Below, in pieces: positions 9,155 to 18,115 of a stretch of DNA of 64,000 nucleotides. Below the pieces are notes generated by a model, which worked only from the letters and a program-made list of their open reading frames with translations, was not told where the DNA came from and did no database searches. The translations under genes and the position numbers were made by a program. The stretch lies in assembly GCA_022651385.1 (NCBI GenBank), contig JALCQR010000004.1:147554-211553 (forward strand), given 5' to 3'. How positions within the stretch are numbered: the stretch's first letter is position 1; each line of letters opens with the position of its first letter. The stretch comes from Clostridia bacterium (GTDB lineage: Bacteria; Bacillota; Clostridia; Lachnospirales; Anaerotignaceae).

Positions 9155-9547
9155 ATGGTAGAGAAAACGCAATTCGGCGTTGGTAATGTAAATTACAATT
9201 CAAAAACTTCCGCAAACCCTGTTAAGAATTATAGCAATCAGGATTTAAGATTTAGAGCTGTTTTTGATAAACAGCTTATAAGGAACAAAGACAATGAACT
9301 GCAAATTTCAAAGCATGCAAAAGAAAGAATAGCTCAGCGCGGAATAACTGTTGATAAGGATATGATTAATTCGCTTAATAACGCTGCGGATATGGCGAGA
9401 AAAAAAGGCGCCAAAGATATTGTTATGATTGGAAAAGACGCCGCTTTTATTGTTAATATTCCTAACAGTGTGATTGTAACAGCAGTTTCATCGTCGGAAT
9501 TAAAAGATAATATTTTTACTAATATTGACAGTGCTGTTTTAATATAG
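9155..9547 (+). CDS. Flagellar operon protein of the TIGR02530 type
   Basis: 130-aa protein of unknown biochemical role that occurs between flgD and flgE in many Firmicute flagellar operons. The hallmark segment ISKHAKERIAQRGI lies at residues ~49-62, followed by an alpha/beta stretch ending in a VIVTAVSSSELKDNIFTNIDSAVLI tail. AAAGGGG lies eight bases before the ATG. Position and motif agree. Function is inferred only as hook-assembly related. Confidence 0.82.
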   Translation: MVEKTQFGVGNVNYNSKTSANPVKNYSNQDLRFRAVFDKQLIRNKDNELQISKHAKERIAQRGITVDKDMINSLNNAADMARKKGAKDIVMIGKDAAFIVNIPNSVIVTAVSSSELKDNIFTNIDSAVLI

Positions 9548-9623
9548 CCGGACCTTTTAAGGGGGCTATCATAATTTGTCTGATTGGCAATTATGAGCAG
9601 CATTTTGAGAGGAGAATAATACT

Positions 9624-10541
9624 ATGGCAAGATCTTTGTTTTCAGGTGTATCAGGCATGAGGGCTCACCAGGACAAAATGGATGTAATAGCAAATAATAT
9701 AGCCAATATGAACACATATGGTTATAAATCAGGAAGAGTTACATTTAAAGAGTCGCTTTATCAAACAACCAAAGCTTCAAGCAATGGCACCGATACATAC
9801 GGAGGCACAAACCCTTCTCAGGTTGGATATGGTTCACAGGTTGGTACTGTTGATCTTATGTATTCAACGGGAGCTTATTCGCCTACTGACAGTTCAACGG
9901 ACTGTATGATTGATGGAAATGGATTTTTTGTACTTGGTGCAAAAGGCGGCAAAGTTGAAGTGGACAGCGATCCTTCTGTTACGTCGAAGCATATGGAAAG
10001 CACAGTTTTATCAAGAGTCGGCAATTTTGAAATAGACGGAGACGGATATCTGGTTGACGGAGGCGGAAACGTTGTATATGGGTATCCAGACCCAAAAGAT
10101 ACAAGCTATATACAGCCGCTTGTAGTTCCTTATGTTGATTCTTCAGGAAACAAAGTCGCTGCCGGCACATCCGGTGCATCGCCTATGAAGCTTAACAGCA
10201 TTTCAATAAGCTCATCAGGAGAGCTTACAGGTACAGACAGCAACGGAAAGGTTGTTACGGTCGGAGCAATTGCTGTAGCCAATGTACCAAACCCTAACGC
10301 TCTTGAAAAAACAGAGGGGCCTTATTATACAATCAGAGAAAATACCGGAGATGTAGAGCCTCAGATACCAGGGGAAGGTACAACGGGAAAACTTATATCA
10401 AATGGATTGGAAATGTCAAACGTTGACCTTGCAAAAGAGTTTTCAGAGATGATTACTACTGAGAGAGGATTTCAGGCAAATTCAAAAATTATTACTGTTT
10501 CAGATGAAATGCTGGAAGATCTTGTTAATCTTAAGAGATAA
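9624..10541 (+). CDS. flgE: Flagellar hook protein FlgE
   Basis: Structural subunit of the hook, 305 aa. The N-terminal rod/hook signature MARSLFSGVSGMRAHQDKMDVIANNIANMNTYGYK and the C-terminal helix NVDLAKEFSEMITTERGFQANSKIITVSDEMLEDLVNL are both conserved. These form the coiled D0 domain. The middle region (~95-230) is the variable D1 part. It sits in the usual place after flgD and the TIGR02530-like gene. A GAGAGGAG ribosome site precedes the ATG. A terminator-like hairpin follows at 10588. Confidence 0.93.
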   Translation: MARSLFSGVSGMRAHQDKMDVIANNIANMNTYGYKSGRVTFKESLYQTTKASSNGTDTYGGTNPSQVGYGSQVGTVDLMYSTGAYSPTDSSTDCMIDGNGFFVLGAKGGKVEVDSDPSVTSKHMESTVLSRVGNFEIDGDGYLVDGGGNVVYGYPDPKDTSYIQPLVVPYVDSSGNKVAAGTSGASPMKLNSISISSSGELTGTDSNGKVVTVGAIAVANVPNPNALEKTEGPYYTIRENTGDVEPQIPGEGTTGKLISNGLEMSNVDLAKEFSEMITTERGFQANSKIITVSDEMLEDLVNLKR

Positions 10542-10587
10542 AGGTTTAAATGGGTAGGGGTTAAAAAAATATCCAGCAAATGTGGAT

Positions 10588-10622
10588 AAACCACGGCCAC
10601 TGCGGCTGTGGTTTACTGTTTT
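10588..10622 (+). terminator. Intra-operon terminator or attenuator after flgE
   Basis: Stem AAACCACGGCC with GGCTGTGGTTT (one wobble), loop ACTGC, then ACTGTTTT. It separates flgE from flbD-motA-motB and could reduce read-through into the stator genes. Confidence 0.7.
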
Positions 10623-10740
10623 AAATCATTCATTAATACAAGTTTTTAGATGGCATCGGTTAAATTTAACTTAGCGGCATTGATTTAAAAACAACAGTTA
10701 ATTGTATAACCATATGAATTATAAAAGGAGAAAACCGGGT

Positions 10741-10965
10741 ATGATAAAAGTTACTAAGCTTAATGGAGAAAAGTTTGTAATCAATTGCAGCCAGATAATA
10801 TCTATAGAGTCGATTCCTGAGTCAAAGGTGATACTTCATAATGGTACTTTCTATATTGTTAAGGAAACGCCGGACGAGATTATAAACATGGTTATAGAAT
10901 ATTATTCAAAAATAGAGTCTTTACACGACCATACGTTAGTTGTGAAAAAAGTGAATAAGTTTTAA
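10741..10965 (+). CDS. swrD: FlbD/SwrD family flagellar protein
   Basis: 74-aa protein of the FlbD family. The B. subtilis member, SwrD (YlzI), raises flagellar power, probably through the stators. The signature is MIKVTKLNGEKFVINCSQI followed by IESIPESKVILHNGTFYIVKETPDEII. An in-frame ATG lies 39 bases upstream, but AAAGGAG ten bases before 10741 fixes this start. The adjacency to motA and motB agrees with a stator-related role. Confidence 0.88.
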   Translation: MIKVTKLNGEKFVINCSQIISIESIPESKVILHNGTFYIVKETPDEIINMVIEYYSKIESLHDHTLVVKKVNKF

Positions 10966-10993
10966 CAAGTTTTAGCGGTTTTGGAGGCGTATT

Positions 10994-11794
10994 ATGGATT
11001 TTACAACAATAGTTGGTATTGTAGCTGGGGTGGCTCTTGTTACTATAGGTATAGGATTTGGTAACCTTGGGAACTTTTTTGAAATCGGAAGTGTTTTTAT
11101 AGTTTTTGGTGGTACTTTTGCTGCTCTTGTTGCCAGCTATCCCGTGAGGGTTTTGAAACAATTGCCAAAACAATTTAAAATTGTTATGAGAAAAAATCAG
11201 TATAATCCAATGGAGTATATTGACCAGCTGCAGGAGTTTGCTCTTATTGCACGTAAAAATGGACTGCTTGCTCTTGAAGATAAGGCAAATGAAATGAAGG
11301 ACCCGTTTTTTAAAGAAGGACTTATGCTTATTGTTGATGCTACAGGTCCTGAAAAAGTAAAAGAAATATTGGAAAACGACTTGGGTTATATAGAGGAAAG
11401 ACATAATGAGATAATTGAATTTTATGAAAAAGGCGCGAGCTATGCGCCGGCATTTGGAATGATAGGAACATTAATTGGTCTTGTAAATATGCTTATGTCA
11501 ATGAATCTTGAAGAAGGGGCAGGAAATCTAAGCTCAAATATGGGTACTGCTCTTATTACTACATTTTATGGGACAATGCTGGCAAATTTAGTGTTTCTTC
11601 CGTTAGCAAAAAAACTTCAGGCAAGAAGCGACGAGGAGCTTTTATGCAGAAGAATAATTATTGATGGTATTTTAGCTATTCAGGCAGGAGAAAACCCTAC
11701 ATTTTTAAGGGAAACTTTAGTATCGTTTCTTCCGCACTATGAAAGAAAAATCAAGGGAAAGAAAAATGCTGAACAAACTGAAAAAGAAAAATAA
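10994..11794 (+). CDS. motA: Flagellar motor stator protein MotA
   Basis: Proton or sodium channel subunit of the stator, 266 aa. Four membrane segments (~5-25, 30-50, ~150-170, ~180-200) flank a cytoplasmic loop. TM3 has the conserved GASYAPAFGMIGTLIGLV, including the proline used in torque coupling. GGAGG lies just before the ATG. motB follows after 91 bases. Which ion is used cannot be stated from the sequence alone. Confidence 0.94.
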   Translation: MDFTTIVGIVAGVALVTIGIGFGNLGNFFEIGSVFIVFGGTFAALVASYPVRVLKQLPKQFKIVMRKNQYNPMEYIDQLQEFALIARKNGLLALEDKANEMKDPFFKEGLMLIVDATGPEKVKEILENDLGYIEERHNEIIEFYEKGASYAPAFGMIGTLIGLVNMLMSMNLEEGAGNLSSNMGTALITTFYGTMLANLVFLPLAKKLQARSDEELLCRRIIIDGILAIQAGENPTFLRETLVSFLPHYERKIKGKKNAEQTEKEK

Positions 11795-11885
11795 TTTAAA
11801 ATCGCACTTAGATTTTTGAATATAATGAATATAATATTGTAATTTATTAAAAATTTATATATTTTTTATAATTACGGAGATTGCT

Positions 11886-12707
11886 ATGAAAAAAAAGAAA
11901 CGAAAATCATCTACAGGTGAATGGCTTAATACGTATAGCGATATGGTTACATTACTTTTGTGCTTCTTTGTTTTAATGTACTCAATATCGTCTGTTGACA
12001 GTGCAAAATGGAAAATTATTGTGCAGAGCTTTAATCCATCACAGGGTGAATTAAGTCAAGTTGTTGATAATCTCAAACAAAATAACGGAGGTTATGCCGT
12101 GGACGGTGGTCTCGACGGCGGTGCTAAAGATATAGATAAAGCTGATAATTTTGATGATAAAGATATTGAAAAAGCTCAAGATTTCGATGATATATATTAT
12201 AAATTGTCAAAGTATGTCCAGTCTGAGGGGTTGGATTCAGAAGTATCAATATCAAAAGGTGACGGTTTTACTTTTATAACATTCAGAGATAAGGTGTTTT
12301 TTGACGGCAACAGCTATAAATTAAAAGACGAAGGCAAAAAAATTTTGGATCAGTTATGCTACGCAATATCGGATGTTAGCAAATCAATAGGTGAAATTCA
12401 AGTTTTAGGTCATACATCTCAGGCAAGTCCTGATGTGCCAAATGATGTTGAAAGTGATAGATTTTTGTCTTCAGACAGGGCTACGGAAGTTTTGGTATAT
12501 ATTCAGGAGAAGAATATAATAGATCCGTCAAAATTGATTTCAACTGGCTTTGGTCAGTTTAGACCGATAGCATCTTTTGATACTTGGGAAGACAGAGCTA
12601 AAAACAGACGTGTGGAAATTCTTATAACCAAAAGCAATCAGGTTGTAAAGAGTTTGGACAATTACTATAAAGAAGTTTATGGTATTGAAACAAACAATAA
12701 TAATTAA
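11886..12707 (+). CDS. motB: Flagellar motor stator protein MotB
   Basis: 273-aa stator subunit. A basic N-terminus (KKKKRK) leads into one membrane helix, with the ion-binding aspartate at residue 19 in NTYSDMVTLLL. The C-terminal OmpA-like peptidoglycan-binding domain (~130-262) ends with the signature GFGQFRPIASFDTWEDRAKNRRVEILI. The linker at 65-105 is Asp-rich. CGGAGATT precedes the ATG. The fliL gene normally found next is absent. Instead there is a 172-base gap to fliM. Confidence 0.94.
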   Translation: MKKKKRKSSTGEWLNTYSDMVTLLLCFFVLMYSISSVDSAKWKIIVQSFNPSQGELSQVVDNLKQNNGGYAVDGGLDGGAKDIDKADNFDDKDIEKAQDFDDIYYKLSKYVQSEGLDSEVSISKGDGFTFITFRDKVFFDGNSYKLKDEGKKILDQLCYAISDVSKSIGEIQVLGHTSQASPDVPNDVESDRFLSSDRATEVLVYIQEKNIIDPSKLISTGFGQFRPIASFDTWEDRAKNRRVEILITKSNQVVKSLDNYYKEVYGIETNNNN

Positions 12708-12798
12708 ATTGTGAAAAATATTAATAAAATTAATTTTTGATTTTATTTAATTTTTAATATTATTAATTTGGCTCAACGCAAAAACAAAATCAATATAC

Positions 12799-12849
12799 AG
12801 GTTTTTGTTTCGCAAGTCCAAAAAGGATTATGGGTTTCCTCAAAAACCT
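12799..12849. other. Inverted repeat in the motB-fliM gap
   Basis: AGGTTTTTG at 12799-12807 and CAAAAACCT at 12841-12849 pair perfectly around a 33-base loop. The fliM start follows 30 bases later. It may be an RNA structure in the fliM leader. It does not match a riboswitch known to me and has no T-tract. Confidence 0.5.
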
Positions 12850-12879
12850 AAATACACTGTGCTGGGGGTGAAACTGTAA

Positions 12880-13881
12880 ATGCCAGAGGTATTGAGTCAG
12901 AGCCAAATAGACGCATTGCTTGCTTCTGTAATGGGCGGCGATGATGTTGAAAAAGAATCACTCGATCTTGATGATAAAGAAAAGAATTATAGAAAATATG
13001 ATTTTTATAGTCCGAAGAAATTTACCAAGGACAAGCTCAATATTTTAAGAAATGCTTATGAAAACTATTGCAGAATAGTATCATCAAGGATAAACAGCCT
13101 TCTTAGGGTAACAAGTGAGGTTTCTCTGGTTACGGTTGAAGAAGAACGGTACTATGAATTTAGTAACGCTTTGTCTGACAATGATGCGTTAACTTTAATT
13201 AATGTAAGCATGCCGGGAGCGGAAGTGGGAGAAAATATTTTTATGCATATAACCACACCGCTTGTATTAAGCATGATAGACCGTATGCTTGGCGGTTCTG
13301 GGGAAGACAACGTTAATGTACCGTCATCATATGTATACACCGACATAGACCTTAGGCTTTATGAAAACATAGCAAGATATATTGTTGGGGTTATGAAAGA
13401 TGGGTGGTCTAATTACATTGATATGGATTTTAAGATATCAAAGCTTGAGACGCCTCATGGATTGCTGCAAGAAATAGGGATGGACGAAACAGTCGTTATT
13501 GTTGTAATAGAAGCGGTAATAAATAAAGTTGCCGGGAAAATTACTATCTGTATTCCCAGTACCTTACTTACAAACATGTTTTCCATTGTGGAAAGCAAAT
13601 CAGCTTCACATGGAAGACAAGCTGGCGGAGAAGATAAAACGTCTCAAGAGATTTTTAGTTCTATTGAAGACTCTTCTTTGGAAGTTACCGCTAAAGTCGG
13701 CGATGCCACGGTATTATTAAAGGATATTTATGATCTTAAAGAGGGCGACATCATTAATATGAATAAGCCTAAAAATTCTGATGTAGATGTTTATGTAGAG
13801 GATAATCCATGGTTTAAGGGAAAACTTGGTGTGCAAAACAAAAACATTGCCGTAAGGATAAGCGATGTAATTAAAAACTAG
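12880..13881 (+). CDS. fliM: Flagellar motor switch protein FliM
   Basis: C-ring switch protein, 333 aa. The N-terminal CheY-P docking peptide LSQSQIDALL is at residues 5-14. The middle CheC-like domain (~45-230) includes TPLVLSMIDRMLGGSG. The C-terminal SpoA/FliN-like domain (~255-333) ends SDVIKN. TGGGGGTG precedes the ATG. It is followed directly by the FliY-type partner with the same docking motif multiplied in its linker. Confidence 0.95.
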   Translation: MPEVLSQSQIDALLASVMGGDDVEKESLDLDDKEKNYRKYDFYSPKKFTKDKLNILRNAYENYCRIVSSRINSLLRVTSEVSLVTVEEERYYEFSNALSDNDALTLINVSMPGAEVGENIFMHITTPLVLSMIDRMLGGSGEDNVNVPSSYVYTDIDLRLYENIARYIVGVMKDGWSNYIDMDFKISKLETPHGLLQEIGMDETVVIVVIEAVINKVAGKITICIPSTLLTNMFSIVESKSASHGRQAGGEDKTSQEIFSSIEDSSLEVTAKVGDATVLLKDIYDLKEGDIINMNKPKNSDVDVYVEDNPWFKGKLGVQNKNIAVRISDVIKN

Positions 13882-13910
13882 AGAGTATCATAAAGGGGAG
13901 AATTTATTAT

Positions 13911-15440
13911 ATGGAGTCAGAGATTTTTAGCTCTTTAGAGATAGATGCCATAGGTGAAATTCTTAACATAAGCCTTGGAGCATCGGCTACGGCAGTCTCT
14001 ACACTACTTAACAGAAGAGTCGATATTACCATTCCTACGGTGGTAGTTTCAAACAAGCAAGATTTTGAATTTTCCTATATGGAACCGGCTGTTGGGGTTG
14101 AAATTGTTTATTTGTCTGGATTAAGCGGAAAAAACATAATGCTTTTAAAGCAGCATGATGTTAAAGTTATTGTTGAGATTCTTATGGGAACTGAAATTCC
14201 AGATGATGAGTTTGAGCTTAACGACCTTAATTTAAGTGCGGTTCGTGAAGTAATGAATCAGATGATGGGTGCTTCTTCAACGGCTTTGTCGGAATTTTTG
14301 GGAGAAGCTGTCAATATATCTACTCCTACGTCATATGAAATTAACACAATGGAAGAGTTTAAAGAAAAATACCTTTCAGATGAGAAAATGGTTGTTGTAA
14401 GATTTTCATTAAAAATAGAAGACGCTATTGAAAGCGAATTCCTTAATATAATGACAATTGATTTGGCTAAAAAACTTTTAGCATGCATAGGTGTTGGAAG
14501 TAATGATACCAACAACACAAATAGTACGCCTAATGAGGTACATAAAGACAACCAAACAGACAACAATAAGCCTTCACAACCTCAAAGCAATAATGAGGGG
14601 AAACTTTCACAAGAAGAAATAGAAAAATTAATGGCAGGAAATCAAGAAAATGAGCAGACAAGTGAGCCGGAAAAACCTCCTGAGACAGAGCCTTCAAACC
14701 CAGGCAAAATGCTTTCACAGGAGGAAATAGAAAAACTAATGTCAGGAGCTCAAGGCAATGAGCAGGCAAACGAGCCGGAAAAACCTCCTGAAACAAAGTC
14801 TTCAGACTCAGGCAAAATGCTTTCACAGGAGGAAATAGAAAAACTAATGGCAGGAGCTCAAGAAAATGAGCAGACAAGCGAACCTGAAAAGCCTCCTGAA
14901 ACAAAGCCTTCGGAGCCGTCTAACTCTAACAGGAAACTTTCACAAGAGGAAATAGAAAAACTTATAAACGCAGGTCCTGCTTCCGTAGGAAATGAAAATA
15001 TGACTAATGTGCCGAAAGAAAATAACAAGGCACAGCCTAATGCGGTTGGAGATATTAACAGAAATGCTACACCGCAGGCCACAAGTGAACAGCCAAGGCA
15101 GCATGTAAATGAAAAGCGTGAGCCTAATATTATAAACGTTAAGCCAAACAGAAACGATGAGATTCAAGAGGCAGTAGAACAGGGAGAGGAAAAACCAGAA
15201 AATCTGGACCTTATTATGGATGTGCCTTTGGAAATATCGGTTGAAATTGGCCGTACTAAAAAGTGCGTAAAGGAAATACTTGAATACGGACAAGGTTCTC
15301 TTGTTGTTTTGGACAAGCTGGCAGGTGATCAGGTGGATGTTTATGTAAACGGTCAATGTATAGCCAAAGGCGATGTGGTGGTTGTTGATGATTGTTTTGG
15401 AGTACGTATAACAGAAGTTTTAAAGAAAGCTAAATTATAA
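13911..15440 (+). CDS. fliY: FliY-type motor switch phosphatase with FliN domain and a repetitive linker
   Basis: C-ring protein combining a CheY-P phosphatase and a FliN domain, 509 aa. Residues ~5-200 are CheC-like with two intact ExxN sites (GEILNISLGA and REVMNQMMGA). Residues ~430-509 are the FliN/SpoA domain (LDLIMDVPLEISVEIGRTK...). Between them lies a ~220-residue Pro/Glu/Asn-rich linker with four copies of LSQEEIEKLM, starting at Leu232, 268, 304 and 343. B. subtilis FliY carries one such CheY-docking peptide at its N-terminus; here the N-terminus lacks it. AAAGGGGAG precedes the ATG. Confidence 0.94.
   Translation: MESEIFSSLEIDAIGEILNISLGASATAVSTLLNRRVDITIPTVVVSNKQDFEFSYMEPAVGVEIVYLSGLSGKNIMLLKQHDVKVIVEILMGTEIPDDEFELNDLNLSAVREVMNQMMGASSTALSEFLGEAVNISTPTSYEINTMEEFKEKYLSDEKMVVVRFSLKIEDAIESEFLNIMTIDLAKKLLACIGVGSNDTNNTNSTPNEVHKDNQTDNNKPSQPQSNNEGKLSQEEIEKLMAGNQENEQTSEPEKPPETEPSNPGKMLSQEEIEKLMSGAQGNEQANEPEKPPETKSSDSGKMLSQEEIEKLMAGAQENEQTSEPEKPPETKPSEPSNSNRKLSQEEIEKLINAGPASVGNENMTNVPKENNKAQPNAVGDINRNATPQATSEQPRQHVNEKREPNIINVKPNRNDEIQEAVEQGEEKPENLDLIMDVPLEISVEIGRTKKCVKEILEYGQGSLVVLDKLAGDQVDVYVNGQCIAKGDVVVVDDCFGVRITEVLKKAKL
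14601..14960 (+). repeat. Tandem repeat array inside fliY
   Basis: Four copies of a 108-117-base unit. Each encodes LSQEEIEKLM followed by a Glu/Pro/Asn-rich spacer containing a form of NEQxxEPEKPPET. The DNA is also similar between copies (TTTCACAGGAGGAAATAGAA), so recent duplication or copy-number change is likely. Confidence 0.9.
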
Positions 15441-15471
15441 AACAATTAAAACGATGGAAAGGATGTTTCAA

Positions 15472-15831
15472 ATGTCTAAAATACTTTTGGTTGATGATGC
15501 TTCTTTCATGAGAATGATGATTAAGGATGCTCTTATGAAAAACGGCTACAGCGATTTATATGAGGCGTCTGACGGAGTGGAGGCTGTTTCTAAATATTCA
15601 GAAATAAAGCCTGATTTAGTTATTATGGATATAACAATGCCTAATATGGATGGACTTGATGCTTTGAAAGCAATTAAAAAAATTGATCCGAATGCTAACG
15701 TTGTTATGTGCTCGGCCATGGGACAGGAAGCAATGGTTATAGACGCAATAAAATCAGGAGCAAGAGACTTTATAGTAAAACCGTTTAAACCTGAGAGAAT
15801 ATTAAAAACAGTTTCATCAGTTTTGGGGTAA
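15472..15831 (+). CDS. cheY: Chemotaxis response regulator CheY
   Basis: Single-domain receiver, 119 aa, that carries the signal from CheA to FliM/FliY. Acidic pocket Asp8-Asp9, phosphoacceptor Asp53 (VIMDITMP), the Ser/Thr switch in VVMCSAMG and Lys in IVKPF are all present. An upstream in-frame ATG at 15454 exists, but GGAAAGGA lies eight bases before 15472, so this start is preferred. It lies between fliY and fliO as in B. subtilis. Confidence 0.95.
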   Translation: MSKILLVDDASFMRMMIKDALMKNGYSDLYEASDGVEAVSKYSEIKPDLVIMDITMPNMDGLDALKAIKKIDPNANVVMCSAMGQEAMVIDAIKSGARDFIVKPFKPERILKTVSSVLG

Positions 15832-15848
15832 TCAAAAAGTAGCTGGGA

Positions 15849-16208
15849 GTGATTTCGATTATAAAAGATATTTTACCGTTGGTTTTTACACTATTTGCGG
15901 TTATTCTTATTTTATACCTTAGTTACGTTTTTACAAAGTTTATTGGAAAAAGGTCTATAAAATACGGCGGCTCCAGCAATATGAAAATTGTGGACAGGCT
16001 TTCAATTACACAAGACAAATCAATTGTGATTTTGAAGGCAGGCGGAAAATTTTATTTATTAGCTGTTTCTCCGTCAGATATTAAGCTAATAACGGAATTG
16101 GAGGAATTTGACGAAAACAGTTTAGCGGTCATTAATGATAGCAACATTCAGGGAAATCTTGACTTTAAAAGCATTTTAAATCAAATTTTTCCAACCAGAA
16201 AAAAATAG
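15849..16208 (+). CDS. fliO: Flagellar biosynthesis protein FliO
   Basis: Short membrane protein that helps assemble the FliP ring of the export gate. It has one transmembrane helix (~8-30) followed by a small cytoplasmic beta-rich domain with the typical MKIVDRLSITQDKSIVILKAGGKFYLLAVSPSDIKLI. 119 aa. The GTG at 15849 is the only plausible start codon near the membrane helix. GGGAG overlaps it, so the exact start is uncertain. Position before fliP supports the call. Confidence 0.85.
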   Translation: MISIIKDILPLVFTLFAVILILYLSYVFTKFIGKRSIKYGGSSNMKIVDRLSITQDKSIVILKAGGKFYLLAVSPSDIKLITELEEFDENSLAVINDSNIQGNLDFKSILNQIFPTRKK

Positions 16209-16264
16209 AAATATTTTTGCTATGTGCTTGTTTTGTTGAGAGATAATTTGAGAGGTATTTTATT

Positions 16265-16921
16265 ATGAATGGTGCTTTAATTAATATAAACGGTAACGGA
16301 ATGCAGACGCTTAACATTATTTTTTTGCTGACATTTTTGTCACTTCTGCCTTCCATTATCATTATGATGACATCTTTTACAAGAATAATAATAGTTTTAT
16401 CTTTTTTAAGGAACGCTCTTGGACTTCAGCAAACTCCACCAAACAATGTTTTAGTAGGAATAGCTCTTTTTCTTACTTTGTTTATTATGTCACCTGTTAT
16501 TGACAACATAAACCAAAATGCATACATACCTTATAAAAACGAACAGATAACGGCAGAAGAAGCCATAGAAAAAGCATCGGTGCCTATGAAAGAGTTCATG
16601 CTTAAACAGACAGAGACCGATACTTTAGACATGTTTATGCAGTATGCAGGAGAAGAAAAAACTGACGATTACAGCAAAGTACCTATGAGGGTTGTTATAC
16701 CATCTTTTATAACAAGCGAGCTTAAAAGAGCCTTTTTAATAGGTTTCCTTTTATATCTTCCTTTCTTGCTTATAGATATAATTGTTTCAAGCACTCTTAT
16801 GTCAATGGGAATGATAATGCTGCCTCCGGCTATGATTTCATTGCCGTTTAAGATTCTGCTGTTTATAACCGTTAACGGCTGGCAATTGCTGTTTTCAACT
16901 TTAATAAAGGGCTTCAATTAA
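16265..16921 (+). CDS. fliP: Flagellar export gate protein FliP
   Basis: Core membrane subunit of the type III export gate. 218 aa with four hydrophobic segments. Family motifs FLSLLPSIIIMMTSFTRIIIVLSFLRNALGLQQTPPNNVL and MGMIMLPPAMISLPFKILLFI are recognisable in pieces. Residues 20-60 and 175-205 are the most conserved. GAGAGG precedes the ATG. No N-terminal cleavable signal is obvious. fliQ follows after 19 bases. Confidence 0.95.
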   Translation: MNGALININGNGMQTLNIIFLLTFLSLLPSIIIMMTSFTRIIIVLSFLRNALGLQQTPPNNVLVGIALFLTLFIMSPVIDNINQNAYIPYKNEQITAEEAIEKASVPMKEFMLKQTETDTLDMFMQYAGEEKTDDYSKVPMRVVIPSFITSELKRAFLIGFLLYLPFLLIDIIVSSTLMSMGMIMLPPAMISLPFKILLFITVNGWQLLFSTLIKGFN

Positions 16922-16940
16922 TTTATGGGAGAATAAATTT

Positions 16941-17198
16941 ATGACTAATTCACAAGTTTTGGCAATAATGCAAAAAGCCATAATGGTAGCTATTAAAATT
17001 GGAGGCCCCATATTAATTTTAAGCATGGCATTAGGCGTTATAATATCTATTATACAGGCTGCAACACAAATACATGAACAGACTGTAACCTTTGTTCCAA
17101 AGCTTATACTTATTGCAATTATCTGTGTTGTTTTTGGGGCGTGGATGCTGGAAACACTTCAGGATTTTTTATATGATGTATTTAAGCTTATGCTCTGA
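16941..17198 (+). CDS. fliQ: Flagellar export gate protein FliQ
   Basis: 85-aa gate subunit with two membrane helices (~16-38 and ~50-75). The conserved turn between them reads IIQAATQIHEQTVTFVPKL. GGGAG lies upstream of the ATG. There is a 101-base gap before fliR. Confidence 0.95.
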   Translation: MTNSQVLAIMQKAIMVAIKIGGPILILSMALGVIISIIQAATQIHEQTVTFVPKLILIAIICVVFGAWMLETLQDFLYDVFKLML

Positions 17199-17299
17199 TT
17201 CTTAAAATCTTAAGTGTTTTATAACCGGTATATAGGTATATATTAAAACTGAATTAAAAAATTTGACTTGTTACATAAATTTTGGAGGACCGGCGGTAT

Positions 17300-18067
17300 A
17301 TGGATCTTTACAAAACTGATTTTGTTTTATTCTCATTTATACTTATGAGAATGTCTGGGTTTATTTTTCTAAACCCTATATTCGGAAGAAAAAATGTACC
17401 TAATATTGTAAAAACAGGTCTTGTAATGGCTCTTACAATAATAGTTTATACAGCGTCAGGCAACGAAAAAGTAGTGATTTCAGGTATCTTTGAGTATGGA
17501 GTGCTTCTTGTAAAGGAGTTTGCAGCCGGTTATGCCATTGGTTTTGTAGTCAGCTTATTCTCATATGTAATAATTTCAGCCGGCGAGATGATAGATATGC
17601 AGATGGGTATGTCTATGTCTAAAGTGTTTGATGCACAGACTAATTCATCTATATCACTTAGCTCTACGTATTACAACATACTGTATATGCTTTTGTTTTT
17701 TGTGGCGGATGCACATTTGGCACTTATAAATATTTTGATTAACTCAAGCAAGGTAATGCCATATGGTCAGATTGCTCTTGGTCAGAATTTATCAAAGGGC
17801 ATTTTGGAAATTTTCACTTTGTGCTCGGTTTTAGCCGTCAAAATGGCATTTCCGATAATAGCCATAGAGCTTTTATGTGCTATAGGAATGGGCATATTAA
17901 TGAGAGCAATACCGCAGGTAAACGTATTTGTAGTAGATATTCAGCTGAAAATATTTGTTGGGCTGTTTTTAATTGCTTTTACGTTTCTGCCAATATCGAA
18001 TTTTTTAAACAATATGATAACAACTATGCTTGAGAGTATAAAAAATATAATGAGTCTTATGGGTTAG
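17300..18067 (+). CDS. fliR: Flagellar export gate protein FliR
   Basis: 255-aa polytopic gate subunit. The early segment RMSGFIFLNPIFGRKNVPNIVKTGL and the central EFAAGYAIGFVVSLFSY...AGEMIDMQMGMSMSKVFD are typical. A TTG 18 bases upstream is in frame but overlaps the GGAGG ribosome site of the ATG at 17300, so the ATG is used. flhB follows after 48 bases. Confidence 0.94.
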   Translation: MDLYKTDFVLFSFILMRMSGFIFLNPIFGRKNVPNIVKTGLVMALTIIVYTASGNEKVVISGIFEYGVLLVKEFAAGYAIGFVVSLFSYVIISAGEMIDMQMGMSMSKVFDAQTNSSISLSSTYYNILYMLLFFVADAHLALINILINSSKVMPYGQIALGQNLSKGILEIFTLCSVLAVKMAFPIIAIELLCAIGMGILMRAIPQVNVFVVDIQLKIFVGLFLIAFTFLPISNFLNNMITTMLESIKNIMSLMG

Positions 18068-18115
18068 TCTTTTAAAAAGTATTATACACTTTTAAATTAT
18101 AAAGGGTGATGATTT

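Noticed and set aside
12708..12879. A c-di-GMP riboswitch before fliM
   Set aside because: The segment lacks the conserved GEMM-type core motifs. Only a simple inverted repeat is present.
14530..14904. A minus-strand frame with repeating FQEVFPA units
   Set aside because: It is only the reverse reading of the fliY linker repeat.
14601..14960. Regularly spaced direct repeats considered as a CRISPR array
   Set aside because: The units are 108-117 bases, lie in frame within fliY and encode a known docking motif; spacers are also repeated.
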